Below, in pieces: positions 1 through 6,369 of a stretch of DNA of 20,460 nt (position 1 is the first letter of the stretch; each line of letters begins with the position of its first letter). Location: positions 1 to 20,460 of the forward strand of contig CANRIJ010000013.1 in the NCBI GenBank assembly GCA_947630635.1, in the 5' to 3' direction. The position numbers and the translations under genes are program-made. The notes under the pieces are model-generated. The model ran no database searches, was not told where the DNA came from, and saw nothing but the letters and a program-made list of their open reading frames with translations. This stretch comes from an uncultured Spirochaetaceae bacterium. Its GTDB lineage: Bacteria > Spirochaetota > Spirochaetia > Sphaerochaetales > Sphaerochaetaceae.

Positions 1-154
1 GGAGGGGACTGCGGGGCCAGCTCGGTCAATGATGTGCTCAATCGGCGATGAGAGCATAGATGGCAGGCCTTATTCGGAATATGCCAAGAAGGCAAGGGAA
101 TGGATATTTGCGCATGGCGGCTTTGAGAAGGTCTCTGAGTGGGGGTTGATTTAG
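1..154 (+). CDS. 3' end of an unidentified gene (partial)
   Basis: The reading frame that begins at base 2 stays open to a TAG at 152-154 and would encode about 50 C-terminal residues ending in FEKVSEWGLI. I do not recognise the family. The frame starting at base 1 also reads plausibly for its first 16 codons (beginning GGDCGASSVNDVL) before stopping at 49-51. A frameshift near base 45, or a coincidence of high-GC codons, is therefore possible. The first 50 bases are clearly more GC-rich than the rest of the window. The stop lies 26 bases before the next start codon, so this gene may head the small-gene operon. Confidence 0.45.
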   Translation, partial: EGTAGPARSMMCSIGDESIDGRPYSEYAKKAREWIFAHGGFEKVSEWGLI

Positions 155-180
155 CGCCCTGAGTGGCGAAAGGAGCATAT

Positions 181-543
181 ATGAGAAAAATCGTCTTTGT
201 TCTATTTGCTCTTCTGATCTCGATGTCGGCTGCATTCGCAGGCGTTTTCGAGTCCGATTCGAGTAGCATTGTCTTTGAGTTCAAGGAGCCAGCGGCTATT
301 TTAGAGGGGACTTATCTTCTGTCCTATGATAATGGAGCTATTTCTGTCAGTCCTTCGGAAATGCCCTTGTTGACTGGGGATGAGTGCCTGGCGGTGGACA
401 GCCTTCTGAATGTCTATGCGGATCTTGGCGATAAGGTTTTTGCTATTCTGCTATGGGATATAGATATTCCTGCCGGAAGATATTCTGTGGTCTTTGAGAA
501 TCTCGGCGACAGAGTCGATTATCTTAGCATATCGGTTCTATAG
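181..543 (+). CDS. small secreted protein, unknown function
   Basis: This 120-aa protein opens with a classical signal peptide: MRKIV, a hydrophobic core (residues 6-17), then an AFA-G signal peptidase I site near residue 21. The mature part of about 100 residues is acidic and has alternating hydrophobic segments, suggesting a small beta-rich periplasmic or exported protein. It lacks a lipobox Cys. I chose the ATG at 181 because AGGAG sits at 171-175 and because it places the signal peptide at the very N-terminus; an in-frame GTG at 163 has no such support. I do not recognise a family. It is the first gene of a run of six small genes on the same strand. Confidence 0.7.
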   Translation: MRKIVFVLFALLISMSAAFAGVFESDSSSIVFEFKEPAAILEGTYLLSYDNGAISVSPSEMPLLTGDECLAVDSLLNVYADLGDKVFAILLWDIDIPAGRYSVVFENLGDRVDYLSISVL

Positions 544-571
544 CAGAGGCCTTGCAAATGGAGAGAGGAAG

Positions 572-862
572 ATGAATCTGACAATTATGGCAGTTCCCTA
601 TAGCGAAATAGCCTCAATACCAATTGACTTAGCGAGTATAGCCATACTTGTTCTTCTGTATGATCAGTCAGAGTTCAGTATTCGATTCAAAAGATCGGAG
701 AATTCGATGATATCCTATGTATTCTCAGAGAATTCCAGAAGAAAATACTTCTCTCGCTATTGCGATATTTCTGATGCTCCTTCTACCATTGGCAGTGCAA
801 TTGAGTTCGCAACAGACCTGGAAGAGGACGAGATATTTAGGATAAAGGTGTTTGCAATATGA
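572..862 (+). CDS. small hypothetical protein (coupled operon)
   Basis: This 96-aa protein matches no family I know. It begins MNLTIMAVPYSE and has a short hydrophobic stretch (residues 17-28) that could be buried core. Its C-terminal half is charged and contains CDISDAPSTIGSAIEF. The start at 572 follows an AGAGGA at 564-569 with very short spacing, so the in-frame ATG at 587 is a possible alternative. The stop codon overlaps the next start as ATGA (859-862), which points to translational coupling. Its IGSAIE motif recurs at the start of the next protein (MIGSAIEP), possibly by chance. Confidence 0.6.
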   Translation: MNLTIMAVPYSEIASIPIDLASIAILVLLYDQSEFSIRFKRSENSMISYVFSENSRRKYFSRYCDISDAPSTIGSAIEFATDLEEDEIFRIKVFAI

Positions 863-1221
863 TTGGAAGCGCAATTGAGCCGATCTTCAGCATTTGCGAT
901 ATCGGGGAGCTTATGGGAGATATCATATGCTTGAGAAATGAGTATGCCGAAATACCTCATGTAGTAGGAGAATGCGATATAAAGATCGGCCTTTTGGAGC
1001 AGATACTGGAGAACAGGGGAATCTATGCAAAATATGCCACTACGGAGTTCTCCGTGTATCAAGGCATTGAGAATACGCCATGCACGAAGAATGACATAGG
1101 TCTGATAGTGCGGGCTGAGCTTTTAGATGAGAAGACAGGCAAGCTGATATTCAGGGTGAGTTTTCACAAGTCCGAGAATGAGGGCTACTGGGTTTCGAAG
1201 TGCAGATGGAGAGAGAAATGA
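859..1221 (+). CDS. small hypothetical protein with NEYxEIP motif
   Basis: This 120-aa soluble protein belongs to no family I recognise. Residues 27-33 read NEYAEIP, followed by a helix-like segment (DIKIGLLEQIL). The same motif appears in the protein encoded at 1490-1798, also followed by a Leu-rich helix, so the two may be distant relatives. The C-terminal part (residues about 84-120) looks beta-stranded and ends in a basic tail, SKCRWREK. The gene overlaps both neighbours by four bases: ATGA at its start, and ATGA at 1218-1221 where the next gene begins. It has no signal peptide and is probably cytoplasmic. Confidence 0.65.
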   Translation: MIGSAIEPIFSICDIGELMGDIICLRNEYAEIPHVVGECDIKIGLLEQILENRGIYAKYATTEFSVYQGIENTPCTKNDIGLIVRAELLDEKTGKLIFRVSFHKSENEGYWVSKCRWREK

Positions 1222-1493
1222 AAAGAAGGCTTTCGAAGATATTGAATGAGATAATCGAGCTTGTTAGCTCCTATAACGCTTATGCGAGAACCAGAACATA
1301 TGGAAGGGAAGAGGCTTATACGAGGCTTGACAATATGGATGCTCTCAAGGCTTCCATTTATGAGGATCTGGATGAAGTAAGGGCAGAGTCGGGTGAGATA
1401 TGGTGCATATCTATTGCAGATGGGCTGATCTCCAGAGTATGCAGACTTGACTGCGATGGGAATATCGAGAAGGTCTTGGTGGAGATTGAATGA
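1218..1493 (+). CDS. small hypothetical protein (coupled operon)
   Basis: This 91-aa protein has no family assignment. It starts with a basic helix (MKRRLSKILNEIIELV), continues with a second helical region (about residues 30-52, ending in KASIYEDLDEV), and ends in short strands. The helix-helix layout resembles the NEYxEIP proteins on either side, but the NEYxEIP motif itself is absent. I chose the ATG at 1218 because GGAGAG (1207-1212) precedes it at normal spacing and it forms an ATGA overlap with the upstream stop. An in-frame ATG at 1206 and a GTG at 1200 are less likely. Its own stop overlaps the next start (1490-1493). Confidence 0.62.
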   Translation: MKRRLSKILNEIIELVSSYNAYARTRTYGREEAYTRLDNMDALKASIYEDLDEVRAESGEIWCISIADGLISRVCRLDCDGNIEKVLVEIE

Positions 1494-1798
1494 AAGTAAA
1501 AAGAGTTATAGATGAGAATTTCTATTTCTGCAACGTCTTACATAGACTGAACGAATACCACGAAATCCCAGAGTGCACGGCAATAGACGCTATGAATATC
1601 AGAGCCGATTTAGCGGAATCAGTTGCGGATTTGCTTTCAGAAGATGACGTGGCATATCCAAGCGATTTGAGAACTGTTGGGGCGCATAAATGGGTAGAGC
1701 GAATGATAAGAGACCCGGATTGCTATGCAAGAGCGAGGGTTTGCTTGCATGAGCAAAAGGCTTTAGCGGAAGTTTTTGATAAATTGTATAAATCATAG
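1490..1798 (+). CDS. small hypothetical protein with NEYxEIP motif
   Basis: This 102-aa soluble protein was not recognised. Residues 21-27 read NEYHEIP, the motif found at residues 27-33 of the protein encoded at 859-1221. It is followed by a long helix-like stretch (MNIRADLAESVADLLSEDD). The second half (GAHKWVERMIRDPDCYARA and onward) is also predominantly helical. The start overlaps the previous stop by ATGA, so it is probably translationally coupled. Base composition is more AT-rich than in the preceding genes. Possible roles such as an immunity protein or phage-derived protein are speculation with no direct support. Confidence 0.65.
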   Translation: MKVKRVIDENFYFCNVLHRLNEYHEIPECTAIDAMNIRADLAESVADLLSEDDVAYPSDLRTVGAHKWVERMIRDPDCYARARVCLHEQKALAEVFDKLYKS

Positions 1799-1807
1799 GA
1801 GAAGCAT

Positions 1808-2236
1808 ATGGAGCAAATTAAGAAAGAGCTTGAATATTGGCTTAGTAAAAGAGATGCAGAAGAAAAAAAGGCTTCAGGCAAATTAACTGCTATCATAACC
1901 TACAGCGCATTGGTGGTTGCGCCAATTCTATTCCTGGTTATGTCTATGGTCTCATTTTGTCAGAGAGCTATATTTATTGGAATCTTAGAGTTTTTGGCAT
2001 TTGCGATTTTAGGTGCCGCTGCGGTGGTTTCCACGATCTCCGAGGTTTCCGGCGTAGTATCTGACATGGGTGCTGATATGATCGCCAAATACTCATCGGA
2101 TCTCCTGGCGGAGCTTGAGAGCGAGAAGGCAGAAAAGAGCTTGGAATCAGTCAAGATCGCAGTTGATAAGGCCAAGCAGCAATTTGAGCCCGTGTTTGGG
2201 AATTCTCAAGAGAGCGCAGATTCGGCATTCGCCTGA
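1808..2236 (+). CDS. small two-helix membrane protein, unknown function
   Basis: This 142-aa protein has a charged N-terminal segment (residues 1-25), two predicted membrane helices (about 27-48 and 54-78), and a long charged C-terminal helix rich in Glu and Lys (about 95-130) that could form a coiled coil. This hairpin-plus-cytoplasmic-helix layout is common among membrane-anchored accessory proteins, but I recognise no specific family. AGGAG (1797-1801) precedes the ATG at 1808 at good spacing. The gene starts nine bases after the previous stop and ends at a candidate terminator, so it is likely the last gene of the small-protein operon. Confidence 0.68.
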   Translation: MEQIKKELEYWLSKRDAEEKKASGKLTAIITYSALVVAPILFLVMSMVSFCQRAIFIGILEFLAFAILGAAAVVSTISEVSGVVSDMGADMIAKYSSDLLAELESEKAEKSLESVKIAVDKAKQQFEPVFGNSQESADSAFA

Positions 2237-2250
2237 TCTGCTGTGTTTTT
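2216..2250 (+). terminator. candidate terminator ending the small-gene operon
   Basis: A six-base stem, GCAGAT (2216-2221) with ATCTGC (2236-2241), spans the stop codon of the preceding gene and is followed within four bases by TTTTT. The loop is 14 bases, so the hairpin is only moderately stable. The next ~100 bases are T-rich. Confidence 0.35.
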
Positions 2251-2353
2251 CTCTATTTTTATTTATTTTGGGGCCTCTTTTGGGGCTCCTTTTTTTTTAT
2301 CTGCGATTTTGTCTAGAATTTTTCGAGTTTTTGTCTAAAAAGTTGAAAAAGTA

Positions 2354-2839
2354 TTGAAGTATACAAATTATAAATGTATATTCTTCCTATATTTAGCTAT
2401 TTCTGTTCTAGTTTTGGAGAAATTTATTGAATTTGATGTATCTTCTGCGACAGTAGAGCTAGCGTCTCAGGCGCTATCATGCGAGCCTGGGAGAATAGCG
2501 AAGACACTCTCTTTTATGCTAGGTGATGGAACTCCGATTTTGGTGGTTGCTGCAGGGGATAGGAGAATAGACAATCATAAATTCAAGGAGGTCTTCCATA
2601 CAAAGGCCAAGATGCTGACGCATGACGAGGTATCCTCTTTAATTGGCCATGATGTAGGGGGAGTATGCCCTTTTGCAATAAACGATGGAGTTAAGGTATA
2701 TCTCGATGAATCTCTTAAAGACTATGAGTATGTATATCCTGCATGCGGAAGCTCAAATAGCGCAATTAGGCTTGATATAGATGAGCTTGAAGAGTACTCG
2801 TTATCTCTTGGATTTGTCGATGTGACAAAGGGCTCTTAG
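2354..2839 (+). CDS. YbaK/EbsC-type aminoacyl-tRNA editing domain protein, N-terminus probably frameshifted
   Basis: The body matches the YbaK/ProX-like family, which hydrolyses mischarged tRNAs such as Cys-tRNA(Pro) in the cytoplasm. Diagnostic blocks run in order: FDVSSATVELAS, RIAKTLSF, ILVVAAGDRRID, GHDVGGVCPF, VYLDESL and YPACGSSNSAIRL. The catalytic-region Lys (IAKT) and GGVxPF motif are intact. The N-terminus is doubtful. The displayed frame starts at a TTG and gives a hydrophobic, un-family-like leader. The ATG at 2373 in another frame gives ...SYFCSSFGE, which matches the usual family start (roughly YF-x-x-FG-x-E). It would join this frame if one base were added near 2415, giving 155 residues, a normal family length. 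The gene converges on mntP with overlapping stops. Confidence 0.75.
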   Translation: MKYTNYKCIFFLYLAISVLVLEKFIEFDVSSATVELASQALSCEPGRIAKTLSFMLGDGTPILVVAAGDRRIDNHKFKEVFHTKAKMLTHDEVSSLIGHDVGGVCPFAINDGVKVYLDESLKDYEYVYPACGSSNSAIRLDIDELEEYSLSLGFVDVTKGS

Positions 2840-3432
2840 CCGAAAAAGACTCCCTGCACCCAAATCTCAATTCCGATTGCTATAAGAATCCCACCGCCTA
2901 TAAATGGCGCTCTATAGGAGAGTTTTCGTCCGAATTTCTTTCCGATGTATACTCCAGAAAAGCAGAGTCCAAAGGTAATGGCTCCGATTATTGATGATTC
3001 AACAAGCCCCTCCCATACGTCATAGTCTGATATCGTAAAACCAACAGAGAGTGCATCAATTGAGGTGGCAAGACCCTGTGTCAGCAAAAGTTTAGCAGTA
3101 AGATCGCGAGGTTTGCTCTCTTCTTTTCGCTTAAGGCTTCTTGCGCCTTCCCAAATCATCTTTGATCCGATAAATGCAAGCAGTACCAGTGCAATCCATG
3201 GAATAAAGACCCTAAATGAATTGAAGAATGATAGTGCATAGTGAACTAAGGTCCAGCCAATTAGCGGCATTGCAAACTGGAATGCAGCAAATACCCAAGA
3301 CATTACAGCTATATCCTTTGTCTTAATATATGGAACGGTTATTCCATTGACTATGGATACAGAGAATGCGTCCATAGCAAGCCCTATTCCTATAAGAAAG
3401 CTGTTTAAGAAAAAGAGATATCCCCAATTCAT
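2836..3432 (-). CDS. mntP: MntP-type manganese efflux pump
   Basis: This 198-aa integral membrane protein has six predicted helices arranged as two repeats. Each repeat carries the family's acidic signature: LAMDAFSVSI near residues 18-27 and LATSIDALSVGF in the second half. The two intramembrane Asp residues are those expected for Mn2+ export in the MntP (YebN, DUF204) family, and the length is typical. A charged loop (SLKRKEESKPRD) separates the halves. No clear Shine-Dalgarno sequence precedes the ATG, and I see no yybP-ykoY manganese riboswitch in the 110-base divergent spacer towards panE. Its stop codon overlaps that of the convergent YbaK-like gene (shared TTAG). Confidence 0.88.
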   Translation of the reverse strand: MNWGYLFFLNSFLIGIGLAMDAFSVSIVNGITVPYIKTKDIAVMSWVFAAFQFAMPLIGWTLVHYALSFFNSFRVFIPWIALVLLAFIGSKMIWEGARSLKRKEESKPRDLTAKLLLTQGLATSIDALSVGFTISDYDVWEGLVESSIIGAITFGLCFSGVYIGKKFGRKLSYRAPFIGGGILIAIGIEIWVQGVFFG

Positions 3433-3542
3433 TAGCTAAAGAGTCTAATATTAATCACTCACCTTGAAAATAACGAAGAGTATTTATTTTGACGCTTTTG
3501 CAAATACTACTTAGAGCTAATTTATGGTAGTCTAATAGGGTT

Positions 3543-4469
3543 ATGAAAATTGCAATTTTAGGTAATGGAGCAATGGCTTCTCTCTTTGGATCTTATCTGT
3601 CGCTTAAGAATGAAGTCGTTATGGTAGGCAGAGACAAGAAGAAGATAGAGGCACTTAATAAGAGCGGAATCATAGTCAGAGAGCTTGGCGAGGATATGCA
3701 CTTTGATAGAGTAAAGAGTGCAGTATATGGTGAGTATTCAGAACCTGTGGACCTAATAATCATATTTGTTAAAGGCTATGCCACTGAGGAGGCTTTGGAG
3801 AAGAATAGGTCTTTAATTGGCAAAGATACATATGTTCTCAGTCTTCAAAATGGCGCTGGACACAGAAAGCAGATGGAAGGCTTTGTTGATGGAGAGCACC
3901 TCTTGATTGGAACTACAGTCCAAGGCGCGACTCTAATCGGGCTTGGAGTCGTAAACCATGGAAATTCTGGTGTCACCTCATTTGGAAGAATAAATGGAGA
4001 TACCTCTGGCCTTGATAAAATAGAGCAGGTCTTCGAGGAGGCGGGTTTTCCGACAATTGTATCATCAGATCCAAAGTATACAATCTGGAAGAAGCTCTTG
4101 AATAACTCTTCAATAAGCACTGCAACGGCTATACTTCAGTGTCCTTTGGAGTATTTAAGCGCAAATAGGTGGGCATGGGAGATTGTCGAGGGGCTCTTAA
4201 AAGAGTCAATTGCGGTTGCCGCGGCCTCTGGTTTTTACTTTGACTTCATTTCAATTAGGGATGAGCTGAGGGAAGTCTGCGATAACTCCCACAATGCATA
4301 TACATCTATCTATACAGACACAAAGATGGGCAGAAAAAGCGAGGTAGATTTCATCTCAGGCTTTGTTGCAAGTGAGGGAGAGAGACTCTATGTTGATGTG
4401 CCAATGCAAAAAATGGCAGTAAAGCTTATACATGCCCTTGAAGAGAAAGTCGGCGTTATCAAGGAGTAG
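3543..4469 (+). CDS. panE: 2-dehydropantoate 2-reductase (ketopantoate reductase)
   Basis: This 308-aa protein has the ApbA/PanE layout. An N-terminal NADPH-binding Rossmann fold begins MKIAILGNGAMASLFG (GxGxM motif, residues 7-11), followed by a central LSLQNGAG motif. The all-helical C-terminal domain carries WKKLLNNSSIS, with the conserved Lys and Asn of the active site, and GRKSEVDFISG, with the conserved Arg and Glu. It reduces ketopantoate to pantoate for coenzyme A synthesis in the cytoplasm. No other pantothenate genes are adjacent, so a paralogous short-chain ketoacid reductase role cannot be excluded. The gene is divergent from mntP and is followed by a strong terminator. Confidence 0.87.
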   Translation: MKIAILGNGAMASLFGSYLSLKNEVVMVGRDKKKIEALNKSGIIVRELGEDMHFDRVKSAVYGEYSEPVDLIIIFVKGYATEEALEKNRSLIGKDTYVLSLQNGAGHRKQMEGFVDGEHLLIGTTVQGATLIGLGVVNHGNSGVTSFGRINGDTSGLDKIEQVFEEAGFPTIVSSDPKYTIWKKLLNNSSISTATAILQCPLEYLSANRWAWEIVEGLLKESIAVAAASGFYFDFISIRDELREVCDNSHNAYTSIYTDTKMGRKSEVDFISGFVASEGERLYVDVPMQKMAVKLIHALEEKVGVIKE

Positions 4470-4500
4470 AATCTTCTTTGTTAAATAAGGCTCTTATAGA

Positions 4501-4529
4501 AAGCAGGAAACTTGGTTTTCTGCTTTTTT
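4501..4529 (+). terminator. Rho-independent terminator of panE
   Basis: An eleven-base stem (AAGCAGGAAAC at 4501-4511 with GTTTTCTGCTT at 4515-4525, one G-T pair) with a three-base loop runs directly into TTTTTT (4524-4529). Confidence 0.88.
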
Positions 4530-4603
4530 CTAAAATTTCTCTTAGTAAATAGTATTAAAAAGTAAAAAGTAGAAGTTTCCTTAAGTTTAAGCGTTATTTT
4601 TTC

Positions 4604-4632
4604 TTGAAGTGACTATTTTTTTGTATGATAAT
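4604..4632 (+). promoter_or_regulatory. sigma-70-type promoter of the receiver gene
   Basis: A TTGAAG (-35) at 4604-4609 and GATAAT (-10) at 4627-4632 are separated by 17 bases, and the -10 is preceded by TAT. The first gene downstream starts at 4717, leaving a leader of about 80 bases. The match is by eye only. Confidence 0.55.
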
Positions 4633-4716
4633 TAAAACGTAGGTTTACTGAAGGTGAGAGAGCAGTGTGCCTGCATATTTAATGCAAAGAGTGCGTAATA
4701 GGTATTGGAAGAAGAT

Positions 4717-5109
4717 ATGCACTCTAGAATTAACAAAATCCTGATTGCAGATGACAATGAGCTTAACGCCCAGATTATGAGGGAGATACTCAGATTGGAG
4801 GGTTATGAGGCTGAAACTGCCCTCAATGGCGAAATAGTCGTGGATATGTTCGAGAATTCCGAAATTGGAGAGTATTCTGCCATCCTTATGGATATAAGGA
4901 TGGCCAAGCTCGATGGCTGGGCAGCCACTGAGAGAATACGCTCACTCGATAGAAGCGATGCGAAAACCGTTAAGATCTATGCCTGCACAGGATCAGACTT
5001 TCAGGAGGATAGGAGGAAGGCAAAAGAGGTAGGTATGGACGGTTTCTTAGGAAAACCAGTAGATGTAGATGAGCTATTAAACATGCTCATAAAGGATTTT
5101 GGGACTTAA
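4717..5109 (+). CDS. stand-alone response regulator receiver (CheY-like)
   Basis: This 130-aa single-domain receiver has the acidic pair D12-D13, the phosphoacceptor D59 in ILMDIRM, the switch T91 (ACTGSD) and the invariant K113 (GKPVD). No output domain follows, so it must signal by protein-protein contact, like CheY or a phosphorelay intermediate. The sequence style (IADDNELNAQIM, MDIRM-x-x-x-DG, GKPVD) resembles receivers attached to hybrid histidine kinases rather than true CheY. The Pro that usually follows this Met is Ala. I chose the ATG at 4717 because GGAAGAAG ends three bases upstream; the in-frame TTG at 4705 is weaker. No kinase is encoded nearby. Confidence 0.85.
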   Translation: MHSRINKILIADDNELNAQIMREILRLEGYEAETALNGEIVVDMFENSEIGEYSAILMDIRMAKLDGWAATERIRSLDRSDAKTVKIYACTGSDFQEDRRKAKEVGMDGFLGKPVDVDELLNMLIKDFGT

Positions 5110-5112
5110 ATT

Positions 5113-5140
5113 TTGATGTCCTGATTAAATTTGTTATCTT
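5113..5140 (+). promoter_or_regulatory. candidate promoter of the 220-aa gene
   Basis: TTGATG (5113-5118) and TATCTT (5135-5140) are 16 bases apart, about 40 bases before the start codon at 5179. Each matches consensus only moderately. Confidence 0.35.
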
Positions 5141-5178
5141 GACTCTAGAGTTAGCTATTAGCTAAGGAAGGAGAAAAG

Positions 5179-5841
5179 ATGCACGAGAAATGTATGGCTA
5201 AGGGAGCATTTGTAAAAGATAGACTCCCGGGATTCAAATTTGTCTATAAGCACGAGCCGACTGAGGAGATTCTGAGGCTCGGATTTGCTATTTATGCCGA
5301 GATTAAGGATACGGTTCTTGAGGCAAATAGTGTTGGCTTCAAAGAATATGACGTTTTCTTAGATCTAAAGGACCTCTTCGAGAAAGATCTTCCTGAGACA
5401 ATGGGCAAATGCAGGTATCTTGCAGGCTCATTTGAGGAGCTTGAGATGCTTGATAAAGTCGCAGCAGACTTTGAAATGAAGGCCTTTGTTGGGCTTAAGA
5501 TCGTTCCTCCAGGATTTCCGCCTGCAGTTGGCGATTTTAAGAAAGAGGAAGTTCATGGAAAGTTCAGTGAGCTGAATAAGAGATATGAGCATCTTGAGAT
5601 AATCGGCATGTGGAAGGATATCCATTACTCTGAGAATCCTGAGGCGTTCTTGCCTGAGAAGGCAATGATGGGCAGTTGCTGTCTAACAGCGATTCCTACC
5701 TTTAAGTTTGGTTTTATTGGACATGTTGTTGGAAATATCATGGATATGGATGAAGAGAATCAGAAGGAATACATAGATAAGCTTATGACGCTTCGCGAAT
5801 ATGCAGAAAAGGGCAATGGCGTCGAGCTCTTTGTAATGTGA
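5179..5841 (+). CDS. unrecognised cytoplasmic protein (220 aa)
   Basis: This soluble 220-aa protein has no signal peptide or membrane segment. A strong AAGGAGA (5166-5172) precedes the ATG, and it is clearly expressed as its own unit between a promoter candidate and a strong terminator. Strand-helix alternation (for example AFVGLKIVPP, then HGKFSELNKRYEHLEIIGMW) gives a faint resemblance to the alpha/beta barrel of fold-type III PLP enzymes (YggS/alanine racemase N-terminal). However, I find no PLP-binding Lys motif near the N-terminus, so I do not assign a function. Three Met-Cys-rich stretches (MHEKCM, MMGSCC, NIMDMD) are notable. Confidence 0.7.
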   Translation: MHEKCMAKGAFVKDRLPGFKFVYKHEPTEEILRLGFAIYAEIKDTVLEANSVGFKEYDVFLDLKDLFEKDLPETMGKCRYLAGSFEELEMLDKVAADFEMKAFVGLKIVPPGFPPAVGDFKKEEVHGKFSELNKRYEHLEIIGMWKDIHYSENPEAFLPEKAMMGSCCLTAIPTFKFGFIGHVVGNIMDMDEENQKEYIDKLMTLREYAEKGNGVELFVM

Positions 5842-5865
5842 TTTATAAAATCTGAGAAGAAAACG

Positions 5866-5904
5866 GGGTGTCGCGAAATTCGGTTTTTTGCGACACCCTT
5901 TTTT
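5866..5904 (+). terminator. strong terminator, left member of a matching pair
   Basis: GGGTGTCGC (5866-5874) pairs perfectly with GCGACACCC (5890-5898). The stem extends further through GAAA/TTTT pairing and is followed by TTTTTT (5899-5904). The GTGTCGC core recurs in the terminator at 8462-8501 on the other side of the lipoprotein genes. Confidence 0.9.
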
Positions 5905-6330
5905 GTTTTATTGATGCTTGAAGCTTGAAAGAGTGGTAATTCTATAGAATATAAGTAGATAAGAGGCCTATCAAGGAAATTGGATTATAGAGGCATTATA
6001 TCAGAATGCCGTTTGGGAAGATGCCTTTTAAGAAGAATTTTTCTATTTTGCAGCCACTCTTTACCATAATTTTTCAATTTATATATAGGAGAGTATGTTT
6101 GTGAAAATTTTTTTATGAACTCAAGGCTTTTTAGTCTCTGTCCTTGTTGTTGTTAGTTCCTTGCAATTTTTATTTTTTTCTAGCTATATGGTGCTGCATA
6201 TGAATTGAAATAGTCTGTAGGACATGATGGGAGCTTCAACCTATACAACGCTTAATAATCATAAAGAACTGCTTTGAGAGTCTTTCTCTGTGATTTTTTA
6301 GATTTTTTAGTAATTAAGCTTAATTTCCTA
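5905..6330 (+). other. AT-rich non-coding spacer upstream of the lipoprotein genes
   Basis: No convincing gene is present in these ~425 bases. Visible structure includes a small dyad, GGCATT (5992-5997) with AATGCC (6005-6010), several T-runs, and short start-stop peptides. One of these is a 7-codon frame at 6094 behind AGGAGAG. A hydrophobic Leu-rich stretch ending in LLLLVPC (about 6139-6168, interrupted by stops) could be the relic of a lipoprotein signal peptide, but this is weak. Confidence 0.4.
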
Positions 6331-6361
6331 TTGAAATTTGTTTACAGGGGGGGGGTATTCT
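6331..6361 (+). promoter_or_regulatory. promoter with poly-G spacer (phase-variation candidate)
   Basis: TTGAAA (6331-6336) and TATTCT (6356-6361) could form a -35/-10 pair with a 19-base spacer that contains nine consecutive G. Loss of two G would give the optimal 17. A second reading uses TTTACA (6341-6346) as -35, with a poor -10 (TAGTTA, 6364-6369) 17 bases later. In both readings the G-run sets the spacer length. Confidence 0.5.
6347..6355 (+). repeat. homopolymeric G9 tract
   Basis: Nine consecutive G residues lie in an otherwise AT-rich region, 28 bases before the first lipoprotein start codon at 6384. Such runs are hypermutable by slipped-strand mispairing. Poly-G tracts upstream of tpr genes in Treponema pallidum are a documented precedent. 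Confidence 0.95.
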
Positions 6362-6369
6362 TCTAGTTA

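Noticed and set aside
3433..3542. Possible manganese-sensing yybP-ykoY riboswitch upstream of mntP
   Set aside because: The spacer is only 110 bases, is shared with divergent panE, and shows none of the GC-rich paired stems expected of this riboswitch.
5992..6010. GGCATT/AATGCC dyad as an operator or terminator
   Set aside because: Only six bases per arm, no T-run, no neighbouring promoter and no second copy.
6006..6104. 32-codon open frame (MPFGKMPFKKNF...)
   Set aside because: It has no ribosome-binding site, low-complexity AT-rich content and codon use typical of spacer DNA.
6094..6190. Relic of a lipoprotein signal peptide (start with AGGAGAG, later LLLLVPC)
   Set aside because: It needs two or more corrections and an in-frame stop lies between the pieces; too weak to list as a pseudogene.
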